Source: Planctomycetaceae bacterium
Lineage (GTDB): Bacteria > Planctomycetota > Planctomycetia > Planctomycetales > Planctomycetaceae
NCBI GenBank assembly: GCA_018699955.1
Contig: JABISG010000096.1
Location: 21,979 to 85,978 of the forward strand
Direction of reading: 5' to 3'
Length of the DNA: 64,000 bases
Shown: positions 35,759 through 44,814 of the stretch, one piece after another
Position numbering within the stretch: position 1 is the first letter of the stretch
How the letters are laid out: each line of letters opens with the position of its first letter
Translations under genes and position numbers: made by a program
Notes under the pieces: model-generated
The model's input: only the letters and a program-made list of their open reading frames with translations
What the model was told of the DNA's origin: nothing
Database searches by the model: none

Positions 35759-37750
35759 CTACGACTTCAACTTCACTCGTGCAACGCGGCCCAAACGGCT
35801 GTCGAGGTCCTTTGGAGGCCGGGCACACAGGCAGACCGGCAGCCAACTCGGCCGTTTCAGGAGTTCGTCGGGAAGCTGGGGAATGACCGGCAATTTGATC
35901 GCGTGGCCGGTATAACGTTTTTCTGCGACCGGCGAGACATACAGACGATTGGCCCGCAACAGCTTTGAAAGCATGCCCGCCAGTTCACCACTCATGCCGC
36001 TACCGATGACGGCATTGGGATCGGACCGCAATGCGAGTCCCTGGTCACCGGCGGTCTGCAGGAAATCAGAAAACGTCGCCTGTAGTTCGTAGAAAGCAAC
36101 ATCGGTTTGGCTGCCGACAAATTCGCAAACGGCTTCAGGAAACTTTCCAGCGTCTGCCAATTGTTTCCAGGCTGCGACGTGACCTTCATCATCGGCGGTT
36201 TGCTTTAGGCGTTCATCGCGTTTGTCGCGTTCAATCATTTCGGCGATGCGGGCATCGGGTGTCGCCGGACGGCAACGGTCGCGCGCCCACTCTCGCAGTG
36301 CAAACACTTTCTCTTCCATCGTGACCGACAACGGCACCGTTCGCTGCTGCACGTCGTCCAACGCTTTCTGCGATAGTTGTTTCCCCGCAACGTACGAATC
36401 AACAGTGGCAGCATTCACAACCTCGGCCAGTTCGGCACCGCTGTAGCCGTCGGTCCGTTCGGCCAACTGCGGAACACTGAAGTCGCTCGGCTCCCAACCA
36501 TGTTTGCTCAGGTGGACCTGAAGAATCTGCTTGCGTTCGGCGTAGTTCGGCAGGTCGATAAAAAACATCTCGTCGAAACGACCGCGGCGAAGCAATTCGG
36601 GCGGCAGGTTTGCGATGCTGTTAGCCGTCGCCACAACAAACACCGGCGCTCGCTTCTCTTCCATCCAGATGACAAACTGGCCAATCAGTCGCGACATGGT
36701 CGCGTCGTAATCTCCTTCCTCCGACGAGCCTGCGAACCCCTTTTCGATTTCATCCAGCCACAAGACAACCGGGGCCATCGACTCGGCAATTTGCAGCACC
36801 TCGCGCATGTTTTGCTCTGAGGAACCGCGATCGGAACTCAACAACTGGGATACGTCGAGGCGCACCAGTGGGAAACTGAGCAACCGCGCCGTCGCACGCG
36901 ATGTCAGACTTTTTCCACACCCCTGCACACCGAGCAGAAACACGCCCTTGGGCATCGGCACGCCCTCTTCGCGTGCTTCAAGACCAAAAGCAACCGCGCG
37001 ACCGGCAAGCCACTCCTTCAGGTTGTCCAATCCGCCGATGTCACCCAAGCCTTCTTCCAAGGCGTAGAACTCCAGCAATTTCGATCCCTGCAACAGCGTT
37101 TTCTTTTCCGCAACGAGACCGGCGTACGTGTCGTCACTTATTGCGTCGCGCCCCTGCAACACCATCGACAAGGCCCGGTGCGCCTCACTCGATGTCAGGC
37201 CGGAAATGGCGGTCAGCAAGTGTCCCTCTTCTTCGGCAGTGGGGTGTAATGGCTGCTCGCCATCTTCTGCGCACTCGCGAAGTACGACGGCCAATTCGGC
37301 ACGCATGTCGTCAACGTCGGGCAACGGCAAGTCGACGGCGATGGCGTCCTTCTGCAACTCCAGCGGAATCGAATTGTCGGGGCCGACAAACAGCAACGGC
37401 TGGTGATCCTCAACCAATCCGGGCAGCAAATCCCGCAGTAACCGAGTGATCTGGGGGTCCTGCGAATACGAATGAAAGTCCTTCAACAGGAACAGCCGGT
37501 TCGGTGGATAGGTGGGAAGGTGACGCAAAAACGAATAGGGATCAGACAAGTCCTCGCCGGCCGCTTCGCCGGGTGGCGGTGGCTGAGGACCATAGCCGCT
37601 CGACCAAACCACAACCTCATAACCAATCTCCGCCGACAACCGTTCGAGTTCGCGCTGCCAGCGCGCCTCTTCCCAAGTCTTGAGAAATAGCAGGCGAAAC
37701 CCGGAGAGAACCCGCGATTGCAATTCGTTGAGAGTTTCGGCGGTTGACAT
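35759..37750 (-). CDS. Ycf46-like AAA+ ATPase
   Basis: A 663-residue cytoplasmic ATPase. Residues 1-230 resemble the N-terminal region of Ycf46-type proteins (LNELQSRVLSGFRLLFLKTWEEARW). The AAA core has Walker A GVQGCGKS (274-281), Walker B VVLWLDEIEK (328-337), sensor-1-like VVATANS (372-378), and the Arg-finger region RRGRFDE. The family is found in cyanobacteria and planctomycetes; its function is not well known. The upstream gene on the same strand is the pentapeptide/TIR protein, 89 bp away, so the two may be co-transcribed. About 200 C-terminal residues are helical with no recognised domain. Confidence 0.85.
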   Translation of the reverse strand: MSTAETLNELQSRVLSGFRLLFLKTWEEARWQRELERLSAEIGYEVVVWSSGYGPQPPPPGEAAGEDLSDPYSFLRHLPTYPPNRLFLLKDFHSYSQDPQITRLLRDLLPGLVEDHQPLLFVGPDNSIPLELQKDAIAVDLPLPDVDDMRAELAVVLRECAEDGEQPLHPTAEEEGHLLTAISGLTSSEAHRALSMVLQGRDAISDDTYAGLVAEKKTLLQGSKLLEFYALEEGLGDIGGLDNLKEWLAGRAVAFGLEAREEGVPMPKGVFLLGVQGCGKSLTSRATARLLSFPLVRLDVSQLLSSDRGSSEQNMREVLQIAESMAPVVLWLDEIEKGFAGSSEEGDYDATMSRLIGQFVIWMEEKRAPVFVVATANSIANLPPELLRRGRFDEMFFIDLPNYAERKQILQVHLSKHGWEPSDFSVPQLAERTDGYSGAELAEVVNAATVDSYVAGKQLSQKALDDVQQRTVPLSVTMEEKVFALREWARDRCRPATPDARIAEMIERDKRDERLKQTADDEGHVAAWKQLADAGKFPEAVCEFVGSQTDVAFYELQATFSDFLQTAGDQGLALRSDPNAVIGSGMSGELAGMLSKLLRANRLYVSPVAEKRYTGHAIKLPVIPQLPDELLKRPSWLPVCLCARPPKDLDSRLGRVARVKLKS

Positions 37751-37839
37751 CGAACAGCAGTTTCCAGATGAGGTGAATAAGATTGACGAAACCGGTTAGC
37801 CGCGACGCAGTGGAAGCCACCACTACAATTTGAACGGCG

Positions 37840-39117
37840 TCACTTCCCCTTCTTCTTTTTGCCCTTTGCTTGATCGTCTTCACCCTGCACCGCTTGGACG
37901 ATCTTCTCGATTTCCGCCGCGAATCGGGCTTTGTCTCGACGGCAACGGCTGAAATCGATCGACAGCCGATCGTAGACGCGCTTGTTATGCACGCCTTCCC
38001 AGTTGCCCCCTTGAATGAATCCATCGATGATCACCGGCACGAGAACTTCAGTCGGTTTGCCGCGTTGTTCCGTCAGTGCATCCTCGCGTTCCAGCGCGGC
38101 GCCAATTTCATCATCGACCCACCAACTGCGAAGCGAATTGCTCGAAGCGCATAACAGGAACTTGTCCCACAAATCGGCCCTTCGCTCGAACAGGCTGGGA
38201 ACGCCTTCCTGCTTCTCCATTGGCTTACTGTGCAACCAACAGCGAACGCCAACTTCCGCAAGAGATTTCTGCAGCACCTCGGCAATCGGTCGGTCCTGCT
38301 CGCTGAAAACAAGAAAGTTGACCGGTCGCTGAGCCGGATTTACAACCGTGTTGGCCCAGTCGGCGGGAACTCCACAACCCCGCAGAAACGGTTCCGGCAG
38401 TTTCCCCTGGGATTGCAGCAGCGAATCAATCCCCAAGCTATTCGGAGCAAGGTGAATGATTGAATCGAGACCAAACGCACCGCTGAAATCAATTCCACCA
38501 AGCGACGTCCATCCCATGCGGCATTCGTGAAACTGAGCCGACTTGACGTTGGCCCGGTTCAGATTCGCATCGGTCAAATCGGTTTCGTCGAGCCGGGCGG
38601 CGTTCAGATTCGATTCCGTCAAATCGGCCGAGGACAAATCGACGCCGTTGAGCTGCGCGTTACTCAGGTCGGCATTCTTCAGCGAAGCACCGCTCAGTTT
38701 CGCTTGTTGAAGGTTTGCGTCGCTCAAGCGCGCACCGTCAAGTTTGGCCTCGGTCAGAATGGCCCCGGTCAGTGTCGTCTTGGATAGGTCGGCGCCGCTC
38801 AGATTGGCGCCGGTTAAGTCAGCGCCACTCAGGTCGGCGAAAGCCAACAGGGCATTGCTCAAGTCGGCGCGTTGCAGTTTGATCTGACAAAGTTTCGAGC
38901 GAGTCAAATCGGCGCCGATCAGTGCGGCTGTCGCCAGATTGGCACCAATCAGATTTACCCCAATCAGGTCGGCTCGGCGGAGGTTCGCGCCGCGCAAATC
39001 GATTCCCGCCAGATCGGCATCCATCAGGTCGAGAATGACCTTCGGATGCTTCGCACGCCACTTGACAAAGGCACCACGCCCCTGCCCGACTAATTTCAAA
39101 AGTTTCTCGTTCGCCAC
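37840..39117 (-). CDS. Pentapeptide-repeat protein with C-terminal TIR domain
   Basis: A 425-residue protein. Residues 33-200 contain about 30 pentapeptide repeats (A[D/N]LxG pattern, for example DLSGADLTGANLSGADL), which form a right-handed beta helix. Residues about 265-405 are a TIR domain: VNFLVFSEQDRPIAEVL, then LCASSNSLRSWWVDDEIGAAL, where Glu337 in VDDEIGA matches the catalytic glutamate of NADase-type bacterial TIRs. The start is taken at GTG 39117 with a GAAAG-like ribosome site upstream; TTG at 39159 also fits the frame. The C terminus is Lys-rich (KKKKGK). NAD-cleaving activity is a family-based prediction. Such proteins often belong to immune or signalling systems; the partner might be the downstream AAA+ ATPase. 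Confidence 0.8.
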   Translation of the reverse strand: MANEKLLKLVGQGRGAFVKWRAKHPKVILDLMDADLAGIDLRGANLRRADLIGVNLIGANLATAALIGADLTRSKLCQIKLQRADLSNALLAFADLSGADLTGANLSGADLSKTTLTGAILTEAKLDGARLSDANLQQAKLSGASLKNADLSNAQLNGVDLSSADLTESNLNAARLDETDLTDANLNRANVKSAQFHECRMGWTSLGGIDFSGAFGLDSIIHLAPNSLGIDSLLQSQGKLPEPFLRGCGVPADWANTVVNPAQRPVNFLVFSEQDRPIAEVLQKSLAEVGVRCWLHSKPMEKQEGVPSLFERRADLWDKFLLCASSNSLRSWWVDDEIGAALEREDALTEQRGKPTEVLVPVIIDGFIQGGNWEGVHNKRVYDRLSIDFSRCRRDKARFAAEIEKIVQAVQGEDDQAKGKKKKGK

Positions 39118-39188
39118 CGGCTTCTTTCTATGTGTCTGGACTTGGTAGCTGAGAGCCAATGGCTCGCAGTCGATTCGCTGCGCCGCAA

Positions 39189-39908
39189 CTATTTCGTTTT
39201 CCCCTTCAACGCTGCCAGGATGCTTTCGGAAACCTGTTTGGCGAGTGTTTTGGAACCCTGCGGCGTGAAGTGGACGTTGTTTGGCCTCTGGATCTTGTCC
39301 AACTGTTTATCGGCAAATGTGTAGAGGTCGTCGGTGACGATTTCGTTTTCTTCCATAATTTTCGTCGCGACGGCGTTGTACTCAAGCACTTCGGCATTCT
39401 TGCGAGGCGGCTTGACGCCTGCGGGGACCGGTGTGGTGCTGCACCAGATGAGCTTCGCGCCGGTTTTTTTCATCCGCTGAACAAGGCTTCGCAGATTGCG
39501 GTCGTAATCGACGAGCGAAACCTGCTTCTTCTCGCCAATGTATTTCAAATCGTGCAGGCCCCAATTGAAGTGAATCACATCCCAATGGCCTTTGCCCAGC
39601 CACTTGTCGATACTTTGCACACCTCGGGTTGTCGGTCCGCCGTTGGTGGGAATGCGATGTACGTTGGCTTTGCCTTTGAGCATGGCACGCGTGGCAGCCG
39701 TGTAACCAATGGAGATGGAATCGCCGATGAGCAACACGCGGGGCAAATTGGGATCGTCGTCCACTTTAGCGAAAGCCGGGTTGGGGCGCTTCTTCTGTTT
39801 GGCCTTTGCCCCCGCGACTTTCTCCTGTGCGGTCGCCAAACCGGTCAGTCCGGCCAATATGCAGCACATCATCGCCGTCAGGACAAATCGTCTTTTCGAT
39901 ATCGTCAT
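39189..39908 (-). CDS. Exported SGNH/GDSL-family hydrolase-like protein
   Basis: A 239-residue protein with a signal peptide ending near residue 27 (GLATAQ). SGNH blocks: GDSISIGYT (block I Ser), then NGGPTTRG (Gly block), NWGLHD (the normally GxND region, here GLHD) and NNVHFTPQG (the normally DxxH dyad, with Asn in place of Asp). Two of the four block residues deviate, so catalytic activity is doubtful, although planctomycete relatives with the same outline are considered secreted esterases. The ATG at 39908 has AAGGTGATGAG upstream. It begins the leftward block with the TIR and AAA+ genes, though co-transcription is not shown. Confidence 0.75.
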   Translation of the reverse strand: MTISKRRFVLTAMMCCILAGLTGLATAQEKVAGAKAKQKKRPNPAFAKVDDDPNLPRVLLIGDSISIGYTAATRAMLKGKANVHRIPTNGGPTTRGVQSIDKWLGKGHWDVIHFNWGLHDLKYIGEKKQVSLVDYDRNLRSLVQRMKKTGAKLIWCSTTPVPAGVKPPRKNAEVLEYNAVATKIMEENEIVTDDLYTFADKQLDKIQRPNNVHFTPQGSKTLAKQVSESILAALKGKTK

Positions 39909-40161
39909 CTCATCACCTTGTTAAAGAAGGGCAAAGTTTATCGCCAGCCCGTTCCGGTTGCAGTAACATCTATTTGTCGATTCACTAACCGTCGATTCAC
40001 GGCCGATCACCTTGATCTGCCAAACTCTGAATCGGAAGCTTCAGTTTCCGCTCGCATTCTATCATACCGTGCTGGTCTGACTGGTTCGAGCAGATTGGAT
40101 CGGGTACAAGTTGGTTCGCGCCGCGGCGACGACTGAAACCGATGTGGAACAATCCTGCTCT

Positions 40162-41994
40162 ATGGCCCTCCCAAAAACAACACCCGATCCTCGCATCGAG
40201 TATCAATCACGTCTCGACGAACGTCAACGGCTGGCCGACATGTATGCCGTCCGCGACGGGCGCATCTCCGCCGCACGGGGCGTTGTGTTCCTGATTGGAA
40301 TCGCGCTGCTGGTGGTCATATTCAACACATCGACGGCAGCGGCATGGTGGATGTGTCTGCCCGCCGTCCTTTTTGTGGGTCTTGTGGTCTGGCACGCCCG
40401 TGTGACGGCCCGACTGGAACAGGCACGATCGGCCGTCACATATTTTGAGACGGCGATCGCCCGGCTCGAAGACAACTGGAGCGGCACCGGGGCCGACGGC
40501 GCGCGTTACGCAGATCCGCAACACCCCTATTCGGGCGACCTCGATGTGTTCGGCCGCGGTTCGCTGTTTCAGCTCATTTCCCGCGCCCGCACCCGGCTGG
40601 GCGAAGACACGCTGGCGGCGTGGCTTTCTGCGCCGGCCGACCGGGATACCATTGGCGTTCGGCAACAAGCGATTGACGAACTCCGCCGTCACCTCGATAT
40701 GCGTGAAGACCTGGCGCTGCTGCAGTCGGAAGTTCACGACGATCTCGACCAGACACATCTCCTACATTGGTCAAACGAACCGCCAACGATCGTCGGTGTG
40801 TTTCGCCGTGTGGCTGCGATCATACTCGCAATTGCGGCGACGGCCAGCGTGACCGGGCTGCTGTTCTTCGGAACCAGCTCTGCACCGTTGTTACTGGTTT
40901 TGATTATCGAAATTCCATTTGCATATTCGTTTTCGAGACAGATTCGGCACGTTGCCGCTCGCGTGAACGAAGTCGGCCAGGGTCTGGAGATTCTCGCCGA
41001 GGTTCTCACAGTGCTGGAGAAAGGGCAGTTTGAATGCGAGTCGCTGCGGAACATTCACACGCAACTCGATACCGGCGGCCTGCCTCCTTCCAAACGCATT
41101 GCACAATTGCATGCGCGCATCGAGCGTCTCAACAACTGCCTGAGAAATCAGTTCTTTGCACCGATAGCATTTCTGCTGGGGTTGCCCGTTCATCTCGTTC
41201 ACAGCATTGAAATGTGGCGCGGCCGATACGGTTCGCACATTTCCGATTGGCTGACAGCCGTGGGCGAACTGGAAGCACTCTCGGCGCTGGCCGGCTACGC
41301 GTACGAAAACCCGAGCGACCCGTTCCCCGAGTTGCTCACCGGCGAACCGCTCATCGAAGCAGTCGATGCGGGACACCCGCTGCTGGCCAGCAGCGAATGT
41401 GTCTCCAACGATCTCTCTGTGGGTGGAGAGTTGCGGCTGATTCTTATCAGCGGCTCGAACATGTCGGGCAAGAGTACCATGCTGCGGACCATCGGCACCA
41501 ATATCGTCCTCGCACTGGCAGGCGCTCCGGTGCGGGCCAAAGAGTTTCGCGTGTCGCCGGTGGCCATCGGCACGGCAATGCGAGTGAACGACTCGCTGCA
41601 GGAAGGCAAGTCGTTCTTCTACGCGGCCATTTCGCGGCTGAAGTCGATTGTAGACCTCGCCCAAAATGAGTTGCCGCTGCTATTCTTGTTTGACGAAATT
41701 CTGCAGGGGACGAATTCGCACGACCGCCGGATTGGCACCGAAGCAATTCTCAGCAGTCTGGTTGAGGGCGATGCAATCGGCCTGGTGACGACGCACGATC
41801 TGGCATTAACAGAAATCGTCGAACCGCTTGGTGTCCGGGCGAAGAACATCCATTTTGAGGATCGGATTGAAGATGGGAAAATGAAGTTCGATTACCGCAT
41901 TCAGCCGGGCGTGGTGAAGAAAAGCAACGCGCTGGAACTGATGCGGATGATGGGACTCCAGCTCGACACGGAGCCGAAATCGGGCAGAAAATAA
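40162..41994 (+). CDS. MutS-like ATPase with N-terminal membrane segments
   Basis: A 610-residue protein with the MutS ATPase core at the C terminus: Walker A GSNMSGKST (431-439), then the FFYAAISRLKSIVD helix and Walker B LLFLFDEILQGTNSHDR, then TTHDLAL. Unlike MutS, the mismatch-binding domains are absent and the N-terminal half has hydrophobic segments at about 38-57 and 60-78, and a pair near 225-265 (ILAIAATASVTGLLFF, LLLVLIIEIPFAYS). It belongs to the membrane MutS-like group sometimes annotated as MutS family DNA mismatch repair protein; participation in repair is unlikely. ATG at 40162 preferred over TTG at 40111. It is followed by a site-2 protease gene, 92 bp away. Confidence 0.8.
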   Translation: MALPKTTPDPRIEYQSRLDERQRLADMYAVRDGRISAARGVVFLIGIALLVVIFNTSTAAAWWMCLPAVLFVGLVVWHARVTARLEQARSAVTYFETAIARLEDNWSGTGADGARYADPQHPYSGDLDVFGRGSLFQLISRARTRLGEDTLAAWLSAPADRDTIGVRQQAIDELRRHLDMREDLALLQSEVHDDLDQTHLLHWSNEPPTIVGVFRRVAAIILAIAATASVTGLLFFGTSSAPLLLVLIIEIPFAYSFSRQIRHVAARVNEVGQGLEILAEVLTVLEKGQFECESLRNIHTQLDTGGLPPSKRIAQLHARIERLNNCLRNQFFAPIAFLLGLPVHLVHSIEMWRGRYGSHISDWLTAVGELEALSALAGYAYENPSDPFPELLTGEPLIEAVDAGHPLLASSECVSNDLSVGGELRLILISGSNMSGKSTMLRTIGTNIVLALAGAPVRAKEFRVSPVAIGTAMRVNDSLQEGKSFFYAAISRLKSIVDLAQNELPLLFLFDEILQGTNSHDRRIGTEAILSSLVEGDAIGLVTTHDLALTEIVEPLGVRAKNIHFEDRIEDGKMKFDYRIQPGVVKKSNALELMRMMGLQLDTEPKSGRK

Positions 41995-42085
41995 ACACCA
42001 GCCCGTCCGTATCATTGTCGCCGATGCCTCGCTACAGTCCGAGAGTTGTTTGTCGCCCTGTTTAATTGACCGGAAAAGCCCCGCG

Positions 42086-42880
42086 ATGTTCGGTAGCTTT
42101 GCTCCCACTCCCTACGATTTGCGATTCGAATTGCTCGGCATCCCCGTGCGCGTGCATCCAATTTTCTGGCTGTCGTCGGGTTGGCTTGCTTGGCATCGAG
42201 GACGGCTCGACATCGTGGCTGTGCAGGTGCTGTGCATCTTTTTGGCGGTACTCGTACACGAAATGGGGCATGCACTCGTGACGCGGCGTTTCGGCTGGCA
42301 ACCGGAAATCGTGCTGCACATGCTAGGTGGATATGCAACGTCGATGCGGCATTCGACCTGGAAAGACATTGCCGTCTCAGCTGCGGGACCGGGGGCAGGG
42401 TTTCTGCTGCTGCTGGCTATCTGGCTGCCGTGCGAAATGCTTGGACTGTTGCTGCCCGGATCGACCATTATGCATCCGCGATTCAATTTCGAAGCAATGG
42501 AAAACTGGCCGGAAGTAATTGCGTCCGGTACGAGAGGCAACCAGTTGATACGGGTCGCGATTGGATTCTCGTTCTTCTTCAATTTCATCATCAACATTAT
42601 CAACCTTCTGCCTGTACTGCCGTTAGATGGAGGGCAGATCAGCCGCGAATACTGGCTGTGGGCGAAGCCGCGACAGGGTATGCAGATCTGCCTGATGTTA
42701 GGTGTCGGCACCGGCGGGGCAGTCGCTGCGTGGGCCTTATACTCAATGTCAAATCGTGACACTCCCTGGAGCATCGGGCGAATTCTGGGACTGGATGGAC
42801 TATTTCTGGGCGTCATGTTCGGCTATCTGGCGTACCTGTCGTTTGAGGAGCTTCAAAAGTCCCGTGGCGGTCGGTGGTGA
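42086..42880 (+). CDS. Site-2 protease family (M50) membrane peptidase
   Basis: A 264-residue intramembrane zinc metalloprotease. The HExxH motif HEMGH is at 58-62, inside a hydrophobic helix, and the second motif NLLPVLPLDGGQ (third zinc ligand Asp) is near 180. About six membrane segments are predicted. The family cuts anti-sigma factors or lipoprotein precursors within the membrane. The ATG at 42086 is used; the frame is open upstream but without coding-like codons. The substrate is unknown. Adjacent on the right is mtaB, 121 bp away. Confidence 0.9.
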   Translation: MFGSFAPTPYDLRFELLGIPVRVHPIFWLSSGWLAWHRGRLDIVAVQVLCIFLAVLVHEMGHALVTRRFGWQPEIVLHMLGGYATSMRHSTWKDIAVSAAGPGAGFLLLLAIWLPCEMLGLLLPGSTIMHPRFNFEAMENWPEVIASGTRGNQLIRVAIGFSFFFNFIINIINLLPVLPLDGGQISREYWLWAKPRQGMQICLMLGVGTGGAVAAWALYSMSNRDTPWSIGRILGLDGLFLGVMFGYLAYLSFEELQKSRGGRW

Positions 42881-43001
42881 GTGTGACTGCTGCGATCTCT
42901 CGCGGTTCTCGGCGGCGATGACTATACTGTGTCGCTAATGGCCCCGCCGATACCGGGGCCGAATCAATAGCTTTTTCATCACGCCAACGCCGGCACCGAT
43001 T

Positions 43002-44282
43002 ATGTCTGAACCGACCTGCCGACTGCTGACTTTAGGCTGCAAGGTCAACCAGTACGAAACTCAGCTTGTCAAAGAGGCCTTGCAGGGAAACGGCTACCGC
43101 GAGGCGGAAGAGGACGAACCGGCCGACCTTTGCGTGGTCAATACCTGCACGGTGACATCAACGGGCGACTCGAAGTCGCGGCAGGTTATTCGCCAACTGG
43201 CTCGCCAGAATCCCGGCACGCGGACGCTGGTGATGGGCTGTTATGCCACCCGCGACCCCGATGCCGTCGCGGCGCTGCCGAGCGTGTTTGAAGTGGTGAC
43301 CGACAAGCGGGAACTGCCCGACGTGTTCGAGCGAATGGGCGTCGTCAATATGCCCGTGGGCATCAGCCATTTCGATGGCCGAAAACGGGCCTACGTGAAA
43401 GTGCAGGACGGCTGCATTTTGAAGTGCACCTATTGCATTATCCCCGAAGTGCGGCCGGGCCTTCAGAGCCGCTCGCCCGAAGACATTGAAGACGAAGTTC
43501 GACGGCTGATCGACAACGGTTACAAAGAGATTGTGCTCGCCGGCATTCACGTTGGACATTACGGCGTCGATACAACACGGGGCAAATCGGGAAAGACGCC
43601 GTTTCGTCTCTGGCATCTTTTCAGGCGGCTCGACCGAATTCCCGGTAACTGGCGTATGCGGCTCTCAAGCGTCGAGGCGGCCGAGATCAACGACGACTTC
43701 ATCTCCGCTGCGGCGGATTGCGAACACCTCTGCCCGCAATTTCACCCGGCTCTGCAAAGCGGCTCCGATACGGTGCTGCGGCGGATGCGGCGGCGGTATT
43801 ACGTTGATCGTTTTCTGGAGAAGGTCGCGCAAATGCGCGAGCGGCTCGATCGACCCGCATTCACGACCGACGTCATCGTTGGTTTTCCCGGCGAGAGTGA
43901 AGCGGAGTTTCAGCAAACGCTCGAAGTCTGTCGCCGGGCAGCCTTCATGAAGATTCACGTGTTTCCGTTCAGCCCACGAAAAGGAACGCCGGCGGCTGAT
44001 TTTCCAGAGCAGGTCCACCCCAACATCCGCAAAGAACGCTGCGGTCGGCTGTCCGAACTGGAACGCGAACTGGCAATGGATTACTATCGTTCACAGGAAG
44101 GCAGCGAGTTGGAAGTCCTCGTTGAGCGTGTCTCTGCGGGGAGTCCCGACACGGTGCGAGGAACAGACCGCAGATACGTGCCGGTGGAACTTCCCGGCAC
44201 CATCGACGATGTCGGAACCTTCGTCGCCGCGCGCGGCAAGGCGAGTCATCGAGAGTATTTGGAAGCAAGCAGAGTCACGTAG
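43002..44282 (+). CDS. mtaB: tRNA-t(6)A37 methylthiotransferase MtaB
   Basis: A 426-residue radical-SAM enzyme converting t6A37 to ms2t6A in tRNAs reading ANN codons. The N-terminal UPF0004 domain holds the first cluster cysteines (TLGCKVNQYE, CVVNTCTVT, MGCYATRD), and the radical-SAM motif CILKCTYC lies near 142-149. FHPALQSGSDTVLRRMRRRY and TDVIVGFPGESE follow, as in MtaB/MiaB. The C-terminal TRAM-like region is short. Assignment to MtaB rather than MiaB or RimO rests on the N-terminal CKVNQYET pattern and absence of the MiaB CNMNDSD motif. Confidence 0.9.
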   Translation: MSEPTCRLLTLGCKVNQYETQLVKEALQGNGYREAEEDEPADLCVVNTCTVTSTGDSKSRQVIRQLARQNPGTRTLVMGCYATRDPDAVAALPSVFEVVTDKRELPDVFERMGVVNMPVGISHFDGRKRAYVKVQDGCILKCTYCIIPEVRPGLQSRSPEDIEDEVRRLIDNGYKEIVLAGIHVGHYGVDTTRGKSGKTPFRLWHLFRRLDRIPGNWRMRLSSVEAAEINDDFISAAADCEHLCPQFHPALQSGSDTVLRRMRRRYYVDRFLEKVAQMRERLDRPAFTTDVIVGFPGESEAEFQQTLEVCRRAAFMKIHVFPFSPRKGTPAADFPEQVHPNIRKERCGRLSELERELAMDYYRSQEGSELEVLVERVSAGSPDTVRGTDRRYVPVELPGTIDDVGTFVAARGKASHREYLEASRVT

Positions 44283-44373
44283 GATTCGGTGTGAATCTGA
44301 AACGAGTGGTTGTTATTTTGTTGAGGTTTCAAGTCTCAGACATCGGTGATTCCGGTGCCGTGTGAGGTGTGTT

Positions 44374-44748
44374 GTGTCGGCTGAAGAATTTCATCCAACC
44401 TATATCACCGTCAAGACCGACGACGATGTTTCGACAGTTGGGTTCGTGATTTCGGACTTGACCGACGAAGAAAACATCGAGCTGTTGGGACATGAATTGT
44501 TCACGCTGGTCGATCAGCTTGGTTGCCGCAAGTTGATTCTCAACATGGACAAAGTCCGCTACATGACCAGTTCGGTGTTGGGCAAACTGATCTCGTTGCA
44601 TCGTAAGTTGCATCGCAGCGAAGGTCAGCTGATCATTTGCAATATCGGCGAAGAACTCAACCAGATTTTGTCGGCCAGCAGGCTGAATCAGTATTTCCGT
44701 TTGGCCGACGACCTGGGCGCCGCCGACGAGTTAATGGCGGCCGGCTAG
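44374..44748 (+). CDS. STAS-domain anti-sigma-factor antagonist-like protein
   Basis: A 124-residue single STAS domain. The fold is visible as VGFVISDL, then LVDQLGCRKLILNMDKVRYMTSSVLGKLISLHRKLHRSEGQLIICNI, with TSSVLG at the phosphorylatable Ser position of SpoIIAA-type proteins. It would bind or release an anti-sigma kinase depending on phosphorylation. The GTG at 44374 is preferred with GAGG seven bases upstream; GTG at 44362 has none. No partner anti-sigma kinase or sigma factor gene is next to it. tmk follows 66 bp downstream. Confidence 0.8.
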   Translation: MSAEEFHPTYITVKTDDDVSTVGFVISDLTDEENIELLGHELFTLVDQLGCRKLILNMDKVRYMTSSVLGKLISLHRKLHRSEGQLIICNIGEELNQILSASRLNQYFRLADDLGAADELMAAG

Positions 44749-44814
44749 TTTTTCGCAATTCGGCGGCGCGTCCCGCCTTGCACGTTTCTCATTGACGATT
44801 GGCGGCGACCCACC

